A DNA stretch of 5,049 nucleotides from an uncultured beta proteobacterium (GTDB taxonomy: Bacteria; Pseudomonadota; Gammaproteobacteria; Burkholderiales; Burkholderiaceae_C), in assembly GCA_903958915.1 (NCBI GenBank), contig CAJBVC010000946.1:1-5049 (forward strand). The letters are read 5' to 3'. A model generated the notes under the pieces. That model was not told where the DNA came from. It saw nothing but the letters and a program-made list of their open reading frames with translations, and did not search any database. The position numbers and the translations under genes were made by a program. Positions 1 through 5,049 of the stretch are shown here, in pieces. How positions within the stretch are numbered: the first letter of the stretch is position 1; each line of letters opens with the position of its first letter.

Positions 1-1847
1 CGCCAATTGCCATCGGCGCTGGGATTGACCTGCTTATTGGCGGACAAGGTGTCCATCATCCGCAAATACTCCACCAGCACCTGGCGGTTCTCATCAGGCG
101 CCTCCATGACCACTTTGGACGCGTTGAGCCCAGGGAAATTGCCGCCACCAAAGGCCCGGTAGTTATTGGTGGCCACGATAAATCGGTCGTCCTTGCCAAC
201 CGGTTTCCCCTGGTAGCTCAGTTTTTTTACCCGCTGGGAAGCAGGCGCGATGAGCGCGCCAACTTCAGAGTATTTTGCCGGTTGCGTGAGATCAAACTCG
301 TAGGTCACCCCATCGATGGTGTCAAAGTTGTAGGACCGGAAAACCTCGTTGAGCAACGGTTGCTGCGGCGCGCCCTTGGGATCGATCTGATTGAACTGGC
401 CAGCGGACATTTCCAGCCACTCCTGCACTTCAGAGCCCGTCAGCAGCATGGCCTTGAGGGTATTTGGGTAAACGTACAGGTCCGCCACATTCTTGATCGC
501 AATCGGGCCAGCGGGCATGTCGGTGTAATAGTCCCAACCCTGCCGCCCACCGGTCTTGAACGGTGCCGCTGCAGACAAGACCGGGTACTTTTCATATTCA
601 GTACCTTGCATCGCGCGCTTGACGTAAGCAGTCTGGGCGTTGGAAACAATCTGCACCGAGGTGTCATCACTGACCTGGGCAAAATAACTGTAAATGGGGG
701 CACTGCTGAAGGCGACCTTGCTGCGCACATACTCCAGCGTACCCGCATGCACGTCACCGATGAGGTTCTCCACCATGGGGTCTGCGCCCGCCAAAGACTT
801 GCGCGCCACACGGTCAAAAATCGGCCGGATGGTGGACTTGCTTTTGACGACTTTCCAGGCACCATCGGTGGCATCCAGCGTGAGGTCAATCACGCCCAGG
901 TGATCTCCCCAGCGCCCAGGCATCACGGCCGGCACACCATTGATCGTGCCGCGCTCCAAATCTACTTTGGGGTAGCCGGCAAACGCCGGGCCGGGAAATT
1001 CTGCGTGCGCATGGCCGAACAGCACCGCATCCACGCCGGCCACCTCGGTCAGCGGAGCCACCGCATTTTCCGAGAATTGGGCCACCGGGCCTTTCTCGAA
1101 TCCCGCATGGGGGATGGCGATCACCAGTTGCGCACCTTGCGCGCGCATGAGGGGCACGTACTTTTTGGCAGTCTCCACTACGTCGCGCGCAATCACCTTG
1201 CCTTCCAGGTTGCTTTTGTCCCACAACATGACCTGTGGCGGCGCAAACCCGATAACACCGACCTTGATGGAATGGGTCTGTCCCTGGGCATCGACCAGCT
1301 TGCGGTCCAGCACGACGTAAGGTGTAAATGCGTTTTGTGCGCGGTCCGAATCTTTGTGCTCGTTATCTACGTAAATGTTGGCATTGACGTAGGGAAAGTT
1401 CGCACCTGCCAGTGAGCGCCTCAGGAACGGAAGTCCATAGTTGAATTCATGGTTCCCGATGTTGGCTGCGTCATAGCCCATCTGGTTCATGACTTTGTAA
1501 GCAGGGTGGGTATCACCGTCCTTGAGCGGGCGAACCTTGGCAACATAGTCACCTAGTGGATTGCCCTGCAACAGGTCGCCGTTGTCAAACAGCAGGCTGT
1601 TGGGAGCTTCTGCGCGCGCAGCCTTGATGAGCGACAGCGTTCTGGACAAACCGTACTGGTCCGTGGACTTGTCCTGGTAGTAGTCGTAGGACAACAGATG
1701 CATGTGCAAGTCGGTGGTTTCCAGAATGCGCAAGCGCACTTCTGCCGCCGCGGCGATCGGGCCAATAAGCAACGCCAAAACACCCCAGGCAACACAAACC
1801 AGGGACTGGGCGGTACTGGCATATCGGGCTTGCATTGGAAACTTCAT
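1..1847 (-). CDS. cpdB: CpdB-type periplasmic 2',3'-cyclic-nucleotide 2'-phosphodiesterase / 3'-nucleotidase (C-terminus outside window)
   Basis: The first 615 codons are present; the E. coli protein is about 647 residues, so only the extreme C-terminus should be missing. A signal peptide is visible (MKFPMQARYA, then a hydrophobic stretch ending in GPIAAAA), with cleavage likely near residues 34-35, so the enzyme acts in the periplasm. The N-terminal metallophosphatase domain carries the 5'-nucleotidase-family metal ligands: TTDLH (D46, H48), DNGD (D91), GNHEF (N132, H133), PHAG (H247) and GHAH (H279, H281). The C-terminal nucleotide-binding domain has SAGQFNQIDP (481-490), TIDGVTYEFD and NNYRAFGG (561-568), close to E. 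coli CpdB; the Tyr in NNYRAFGG matches a base-stacking position of the family. Family function: 2',3'-cyclic nucleotides to 3'-nucleotides, then to nucleosides. The start lies 10 bp after the permease stop, with only a weak AGAAAGA-like ribosome site, suggesting co-transcription. Met5 is an alternative start but shortens the signal peptide's positive region. Confidence 0.95.
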   Translation of the reverse strand, partial: MKFPMQARYASTAQSLVCVAWGVLALLIGPIAAAAEVRLRILETTDLHMHLLSYDYYQDKSTDQYGLSRTLSLIKAARAEAPNSLLFDNGDLLQGNPLGDYVAKVRPLKDGDTHPAYKVMNQMGYDAANIGNHEFNYGLPFLRRSLAGANFPYVNANIYVDNEHKDSDRAQNAFTPYVVLDRKLVDAQGQTHSIKVGVIGFAPPQVMLWDKSNLEGKVIARDVVETAKKYVPLMRAQGAQLVIAIPHAGFEKGPVAQFSENAVAPLTEVAGVDAVLFGHAHAEFPGPAFAGYPKVDLERGTINGVPAVMPGRWGDHLGVIDLTLDATDGAWKVVKSKSTIRPIFDRVARKSLAGADPMVENLIGDVHAGTLEYVRSKVAFSSAPIYSYFAQVSDDTSVQIVSNAQTAYVKRAMQGTEYEKYPVLSAAAPFKTGGRQGWDYYTDMPAGPIAIKNVADLYVYPNTLKAMLLTGSEVQEWLEMSAGQFNQIDPKGAPQQPLLNEVFRSYNFDTIDGVTYEFDLTQPAKYSEVGALIAPASQRVKKLSYQGKPVGKDDRFIVATNNYRAFGGGNFPGLNASKVVMEAPDENRQVLVEYLRMMDTLSANKQVNPSADGNW

Positions 1848-1857
1848 TCGTGGCCAG

Positions 1858-2826
1858 CTATCTTTCTTTTACGTACGGACGGCCCAAGGCTTGGGGTGCG
1901 ACGGCTTTCCCGATAAAGCCTGCCAGCAACACCACCGTCAGCACGTACGGCAGCGCCTGAATAATCTGCACGGGCACTTCACCCACCAGGGGAAGCGGCA
2001 CGCCTTGCAAGCGGATGGCCACCGCATCCAGAAAACCAAACATCAGGCAAGCGAACAGAGCGCCCCGGGGCTGCCAGCGTCCAAATATCAAGGCCGCCAA
2101 TGCCATAAAGCCACGCCCGGCAGACATGTTCGGCGAAAAATTGGCACCCTGCGCCAGGACCATGTAACTCCCGGCCAAGCCGCACAAGGCACCGTTCAAC
2201 GTGAGTGCAGCGTAGCGCAACCGGGCCACAGAAACCCCTGCGGCGTCCACCATCTGCGGGTTCTCACCCACAGCGCGCAGACGCAACCCGAAGCGGGTAC
2301 GAAACAGCAACCACCAGACCAGTGGCACCAAGAGGAAGGCCAGATAGACCAGAGCATTGTGGCTCAGCAACCCCTCCCCGAGAAGCGGCCCCACCCAGGG
2401 CAGGCCTTGCAGAACCTGTGCAGCGCCCGGAAAAAGAGACTGGATGCGCACATCAGTGGCGACTGCCGGCGTTTGACCACCCTGCCCGTACCAGGCAATT
2501 CCCAGGACCACGGTCATGCCCGCGGCAATGATGTTGATGGCAACTCCGGAGACCACTTGGTCGCCACGGTGGCTGACACATGCCACACCATGCATCCAGG
2601 ACAGTGCCATCCCGGTCAGCATGGCAGCCACCAGCGCCAGAGAGGTTGACCCGTAACTGGCTCCAGCTGCGCCGGCAGCGAAGGCCGCAAACAGCATCTT
2701 TCCTTCCAGCCCGATGTCCACCACCCCGGAACGCTCGGACAGCAGGCCCGCCAAGGCGCAAAAAATCAGCGGTGTCGAGACCCGCACTGTCGAAGCCAGT
2801 ACAGCAGCAATCAGGGACTCATCCAT
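1858..2826 (-). CDS. Nucleoside/purine ABC transporter permease, NupQ (YufQ)-like, BPD_transp_2 family
   Basis: This 322-residue inner-membrane protein has the length and motif order of the second permease of bacterial nucleoside importers that use a BMP-type lipoprotein (B. subtilis NupNOPQ type; NupQ is of similar size). Recognisable blocks are LLSERSGVVDIGLEGKML (29-45), GDQVVSGVAINI (88-99), FRTRFGLRLRAVGENPQ (175-191, the cytoplasmic segment expected to touch the ATPase), AGRGFMALAALIFGRWQP (236-253) and LPYVLTVVLLAGFIGKA (292-308), ending in GRPYVKER. About eight or nine hydrophobic helices can be seen. The ATG at 2826 gives the usual short N-terminus before the first helix; the only Shine-Dalgarno-like GGAG (2842-2845) is 15 nt upstream, which is poor. 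The gene runs into cpdB with a 10-bp gap. Its expected partner permease is not adjacent but ends at 4753, beyond an opposite-strand gene. Exact substrate (nucleosides or purine bases) cannot be fixed from sequence alone. Confidence 0.93.
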   Translation of the reverse strand: MDESLIAAVLASTVRVSTPLIFCALAGLLSERSGVVDIGLEGKMLFAAFAAGAAGASYGSTSLALVAAMLTGMALSWMHGVACVSHRGDQVVSGVAINIIAAGMTVVLGIAWYGQGGQTPAVATDVRIQSLFPGAAQVLQGLPWVGPLLGEGLLSHNALVYLAFLLVPLVWWLLFRTRFGLRLRAVGENPQMVDAAGVSVARLRYAALTLNGALCGLAGSYMVLAQGANFSPNMSAGRGFMALAALIFGRWQPRGALFACLMFGFLDAVAIRLQGVPLPLVGEVPVQIIQALPYVLTVVLLAGFIGKAVAPQALGRPYVKER

Positions 2827-2953
2827 GGGGTTTGCCGTGAACTCCAGCGGTCTCGAACATGCTCTTTGAAGGCACTGTGCTGGGGGGATACATTGAGGCG
2901 CTGGTGGTGGTTGGGGCGGGTGTCAGATGATTCTAAACTCCCCACTCCCCCAA

Positions 2954-2978
2954 CCCCTCGCCCCCGTCGGGCGAGGGG
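2954..2978. repeat. Perfect GC-rich hairpin, 10-bp stem and 5-nt loop
   Basis: CCCCTCGCCC (2954-2963) is followed after CCGTC by its exact reverse complement GGGCGAGGGG (2969-2978). There is no T-run after the stem on either strand, so it does not look like an intrinsic terminator. GC-rich hairpins of this form are, as I recall, scattered between genes in Burkholderiales, so a dispersed palindromic repeat is the simplest reading. Confidence 0.6.
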
Positions 2979-3069
2979 AGCCTTCAACAGCCCATTTGGT
3001 TACTTCGCTTCGGCTAGGCCCTTACAGACGTGGCGCTGGCGTTTATCGGCTGGCGCGCCCAAAGGGGCA

Positions 3070-3144
3070 TGGGGTCAGATCCCGATTCAGGACGAGGATA
3101 TTGACGGCGCGCGCGGTCTCCAACGAAATCGGGCTCTGACCCCA
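3070..3144. repeat. 75-bp palindromic element, REPIN/MITE-like
   Basis: The ends are 18-nt inverted repeats matching at 17 of 18 positions: TGGGGTCAGATCCCGATT at 3070-3087, and at 3127-3144 the complement of TGGGGTCAGAGCCCGATT. A 39-nt centre rich in GCGC separates them. The TGGGGTCAG end resembles short palindromes found near REP-associated tyrosine transposases and non-autonomous elements in beta- and gammaproteobacteria (recalled, not searched). No transposase is encoded here and no convincing target-site duplication flanks the ends, so REPIN-like or a MITE remnant are both possible. It sits between two divergent genes and could fold in RNA or DNA. Confidence 0.6.
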
Positions 3145-3245
3145 GGAACCGCCTTCACCGGAGAGAGATTGGCATCGCACCCTTGCCCCAATTTCCATCA
3201 CCCAATTCCCGCATCTACTGGCGCGGCACCGATGCCGTCCATTTT

Positions 3246-3303
3246 TGCTCTCTTTTTGATAGCTTCTTGCGCATGTTCCACGGGCGCTGGGATGTGTTTT
3301 CAT
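3246..3303 (+). repeat. Presumed Comamonadaceae intergenic repeat, copy A
   Basis: The core TTTTTGATAGCTTCTTGCGC (3252-3271) followed by CATGTTCCACGGGCGCTGG resembles a repeat that I recall between many genes in Comamonadaceae (a GATAGC, TTGCGC, then GGGCGCT pattern). A second, inverted copy in this window supports it: the first 29 positions match copy B at 25, and the first 43 at 32, after which similarity fades. It lies about 85 bp upstream of the EEP start, so the in-frame extension of that gene to 3183 would have to be coded by the repeat, which argues for the downstream start. Confidence 0.6.
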
Positions 3304-3386
3304 GCTTTGACTCCTCGGTGGCTGATAATTGCCGCAACTGTTTCACCCCTGGGCACTTCATGCTTCTAACCTGCTGGCCATCATCT

Positions 3387-4640
3387 ATGTTTCGCCGCTT
3401 TTCCTTCACCTTGCTTGCCACGATGTTTGCATGTGCCGCATGGGCTCAGCAAGCGCCGGTGGTGGCCACGGTAGCGGCATTCAATCTGGCCTGGGCGGGA
3501 ACGCCCGTTGACTTTCAGCAGCACCTCAAGGTTTGTAACGCCACCGATGTCAACTGGTGTGACACGCGGGCCTGGATCGTGCGCGGCGCAACCGCTGCTA
3601 CCGCGGAGGAGCAGCAGCGCGCCGAGCAATGCCAGCAGGCTACCTATGCCGCCGCAGGTGGCAAACTGGCTTCGATGCTGATTGCACCGTGCAATGCCTA
3701 CCGCAACGGCCGCCCGGTGAAACCGGGTGAGCCGCGGCCTGACCCGCAACTGGTGCGCTCCGCGGCTGCCTATACCGAAAAACTGGCTGGCTTGCAGGCC
3801 ACGGTGGAGGGTCTGGTCGCCAACGAGGGCGTGCGCGTCATGGCGTTTCAGGAAGTGCGCTCAGCGGCGGTGGTTCGTCTGATTCTTGGGCGTCACGCCG
3901 ATCGTTTCGATACCTGCGAGGCACGCTACGACGCCTTTCAGTCACTGGCATTTGCCTGGGACAAGACCCTGACCTCCCGCCCGGGCATTTGCACTACACG
4001 TTCTGATCTGGCAGTGAAAGACCCCAGCAACGACCCCAACGCGTTTCGCAGCGTGCGGCCTGGTCTGGCTTTGGAACTGCAAGTGAACGGTCAAGTCGTC
4101 ACTTTCATGAATGTTCACCTCAAGGCCGCATGTGCCAGTGTGACCAACAACGATGCCCGCTACCCCGGGCGCTTGCTGACCGATGACGTGGAGGCCTGCC
4201 GCGTTTTGAATCGCCAGGTGCCCCTTCTTGAAACCTGGATTGAAAGTGTTGCGCAACACAGCCCACGGTTTGTGCTGATGGGCGACTTCAACCGCCGCAT
4301 TGACGATGAGGTCGCTCTATCGCCGCCCAAGGAGCAGGTACGTAGTGATGGATCTGACCCGGCGGGCCCCAACGGGGTTGACGCAACCGGAGGCGTCAAG
4401 ACGCGCTACCTGTGGCAGGAAATTGCGGACGGCACACCCGAGCTGCACCAGGTGCCACTCACGACGGTCGACGCCGCTTGCACCGGGTTTACCGGGCTGG
4501 ATCACATCGTTATCAGTGGTGCATTGAAGCAAATGAACGGTGGCGCGATCGAATCCCGCAAACTGCCAGTTGTCAGCAAGCCCGACCAGAGCATAGAGAC
4601 CAGTGACCACTGCCCACGCTTGGCGCGATTGAGGTTTTAG
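3387..4640 (+). CDS. Secreted endonuclease/exonuclease/phosphatase (EEP, DNase I-like) family protein
   Basis: With the ATG at 3387 the product has 417 residues and a textbook signal peptide (MFRR, hydrophobic FSFTLLATMFACAAWA, cleavage likely after AWA at residue 20). EEP motifs occur in order: AFN (N33), FQE (Q155, E156, metal ligand), NVHLK (N242, H244), GDFN (D300, N302), LDHI (D372, H373) and a C-terminal SDH (S406, D407, H408). All expected catalytic residues are present, so an active Mg2+-dependent phosphoesterase outside the cytoplasm is likely; nuclease against DNA or RNA is the favoured activity, but phosphatase or lipid phosphodiesterase cannot be excluded. The mature part has ten cysteines (50, 58, 82, 102, 177, 202, 249, 271, 365, 409), fitting disulfides in an exported protein. 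About 120 residues separate N33 from E156, longer than in compact EEP enzymes. A start at 3360 (426 residues) is possible; neither start has a good ribosome site. The gene lies opposite to, and between, two transporter permease genes. Confidence 0.88.
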   Translation: MFRRFSFTLLATMFACAAWAQQAPVVATVAAFNLAWAGTPVDFQQHLKVCNATDVNWCDTRAWIVRGATAATAEEQQRAEQCQQATYAAAGGKLASMLIAPCNAYRNGRPVKPGEPRPDPQLVRSAAAYTEKLAGLQATVEGLVANEGVRVMAFQEVRSAAVVRLILGRHADRFDTCEARYDAFQSLAFAWDKTLTSRPGICTTRSDLAVKDPSNDPNAFRSVRPGLALELQVNGQVVTFMNVHLKAACASVTNNDARYPGRLLTDDVEACRVLNRQVPLLETWIESVAQHSPRFVLMGDFNRRIDDEVALSPPKEQVRSDGSDPAGPNGVDATGGVKTRYLWQEIADGTPELHQVPLTTVDAACTGFTGLDHIVISGALKQMNGGAIESRKLPVVSKPDQSIETSDHCPRLARLRF

Positions 4641-4752
4641 TTGGCGCTGCTAGCCGTTACATATCAAATCGGCCTGTAACGCCCTATCAGTATGCGTAAG
4701 CAGCTATCAAAACCAGAGCACCCAGCCTTCATTTAGCCCGCAGGTACTGAGG
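4641..4752. other. 112-bp convergent intergenic region
   Basis: This is the tail-to-tail gap between the EEP gene (plus) and the first permease (minus). It holds repeat copy B and a 7-bp inverted repeat, CGTTACA (4655-4661) and TGTAACG (4675-4681), with a 13-nt loop. The inverted repeat has no following T-run in either direction, so I do not call it an intrinsic terminator, although it is the only foldable structure after the EEP stop. No gene is seen. Confidence 0.6.
4663..4720 (-). repeat. Presumed Comamonadaceae intergenic repeat, copy B (inverted relative to copy A)
   Basis: Read on the minus strand from 4720, this gives TGCTCTGGTTTTGATAGCTG, then CTTACGCATAC and GGGCGTTACAGGCC. It matches copy A at 25 of the first 29 positions. 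The GATAGCTGCTT...GCGC...AGGCC layout fits the dispersed repeat I recall from Comamonadaceae even better than copy A does. It begins 23 bp after the EEP stop codon and lies 33 bp downstream of the permease stop on the minus strand, so it sits in the 3' regions of both genes. Confidence 0.6.
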
Positions 4753-5049
4753 TCAGCGTCTCGTTTTCCCTGGCTGAACGAGAGCCACTACCCTGGCCAC
4801 CCAGGGTGCAATGACGTAAGCCATGGCGCCTGAGAAGAGCACGATGAAGCCCTGCACCATGACGACCATATCGCGGCTGAATCCGCGTACTTCGAACGCC
4901 ACTTCCGCGCCACCCTGAAACAGTGCGCCAAACAGCACACTGGCGAAAATGATGCCGATCGGGTGATTGCGCCCCATAAGGGCCACGGCAATGCCGGTGA
5001 AACCGGCGCCACTGACGAACTCGAGCAGGAGCTTGCCGTTGACGCCCGC
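4753..5049 (-). CDS. Nucleoside/purine ABC transporter permease, NupP (YufP)-like, C-terminal 98 residues
   Basis: The reading frame is open to the right edge of the window and ends with TGA at 4755-4753. The visible part reads GAGFTGIAVALMGRNHPIG, then a hydrophobic helix (IIFASVLFGALFQGG), EVAFEVRGFSRDMVVMVQG and a last helix (FIVLFSGAMAYVIAPWVARV), ending QPGKTRR. The GFTGIAVALMGRNHP block and the final two helices are typical of the larger permease of BMP-dependent nucleoside importers (NupP type, usually about 350 residues); most of the protein lies beyond the window. In related operons the NupQ-type gene follows at once, often overlapping. Here the next minus-strand gene starts 1.9 kb later. 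The ATPase and substrate-binding lipoprotein are expected further right but are not seen. The C-terminus looks complete, so the gene is not obviously truncated by the insertion. Confidence 0.9.
   Translation of the reverse strand, partial: AGVNGKLLLEFVSGAGFTGIAVALMGRNHPIGIIFASVLFGALFQGGAEVAFEVRGFSRDMVVMVQGFIVLFSGAMAYVIAPWVARVVALVQPGKTRR

Larger units (their letters stand above)
2827..3386. other. 560-bp divergent intergenic region, repeat-rich, no supported gene
   Basis: This region separates the start of the NupQ-like permease (minus) from the start of the EEP gene (plus), so it should hold promoters for both. It contains a GC-rich hairpin, a 75-bp palindromic element and one copy of a presumed Comamonadaceae intergenic repeat, listed separately. 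The open frame at 2866-3369 runs straight through these repeats, gives a low-complexity Pro/Arg/Trp-rich product and is not believed. No clear sigma-70 promoter was found: a GATAAT at 3324-3329 could be a -10 for the EEP gene but has no good -35 at the proper distance, and TAGAAT on the minus strand (2930-2935) likewise lacks one. Confidence 0.7.

Noticed and set aside
282..1415. 377-codon plus-strand open frame
   Set aside because: It is exactly antisense to the well-supported cpdB frame, has no family motifs and is rich in His/Arg as expected for the antisense of a GC-biased gene.
1702..2649. 315-codon plus-strand open frame
   Set aside because: Antisense to the end of the permease and the start of cpdB; Gln/His/Pro-rich low-complexity product with no recognisable domain.
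3224..3246. Small hairpin CGGCA/TGCCG followed by a T-run, terminator-like
   Set aside because: The stem is only 5 bp, and on the plus strand no gene lies upstream that it would terminate.
3324..3329. GATAAT as a sigma-70 -10 box for the EEP gene
   Set aside because: The nearest -35-like TTGACT (3307-3312) is only 11 bp away and no match lies at 16-18 bp, so the promoter cannot be supported.
2866..3369. 167-codon plus-strand open frame in the divergent intergenic region
   Set aside because: It passes through the hairpin, the 75-bp palindrome and repeat copy A, so its sequence is explained by repeats; the product has no coherent domain.
3183..3386. N-terminal extension of the EEP protein by 68 codons
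   Set aside because: It would place the signal peptide internally and translate through repeat copy A; the ATG at 3387 gives a classic signal peptide.
4655..4681. Inverted repeat CGTTACA/TGTAACG as bidirectional terminator
   Set aside because: Only a 7-bp AT-containing stem with a 13-nt loop and no T-run on either strand; it also overlaps repeat copy B.
1..5049. CRISPR array, tRNA, rRNA or riboswitch
   Set aside because: No regularly spaced direct repeats and no recognisable tRNA, rRNA or riboswitch cores were seen on reading the non-coding stretches.

Overview
The window looks like a piece of a Burkholderiales chromosome, probably Comamonadaceae (Rhodoferax/Polaromonas/Acidovorax-like). 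The reasons are GC-rich coding sequence, strong similarity of the proteins to the families recalled for that group, and two intergenic copies of a sequence I recall as a common intergenic repeat of Comamonadaceae. The taxonomic call is recalled knowledge plus inference, with no search behind it.

Layout. On the minus strand, reading from right to left: the C-terminal 98 codons of one nucleoside-type ABC transporter permease (4753-5049, running off the right edge); a gap of about 1.9 kb; a complete second permease of the same transporter type (1858-2826); and, 10 bp later, a secreted CpdB-type 2',3'-cyclic-nucleotide 2'-phosphodiesterase/3'-nucleotidase (1-1847, C-terminus beyond the left edge). 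On the plus strand, inside the gap between the permeases, lies one gene for a secreted endonuclease/exonuclease/phosphatase (EEP, DNase I-like) protein (3387-4640). It is divergent from the second permease and convergent with the first.

The space around the EEP gene is rich in repeats: a perfect 10-bp-stem hairpin (2954-2978), a 75-bp palindromic REPIN/MITE-like element (3070-3144), and two related copies of the presumed Comamonadaceae repeat in opposite orientation on either side of the EEP gene (3246-3303 and 4663-4720). The longer reading frames at 2866-3369 and antisense to cpdB and the permease are judged non-coding.

How the genes could work together (inference): CpdB removes phosphate from 3'-nucleotides and 2',3'-cyclic nucleotides in the periplasm and the ABC transporter imports the nucleosides. 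If the EEP protein is a nuclease, it could supply nucleotides from external nucleic acid, making the locus a nucleic-acid scavenging cluster. The most unusual point is that the two permease genes, normally adjacent in a single operon, are split by an opposite-strand gene bordered by inverted repeats. I see no strong case for a wholly new system; the split transporter operon and its repeat-bordered cargo are the things to check.
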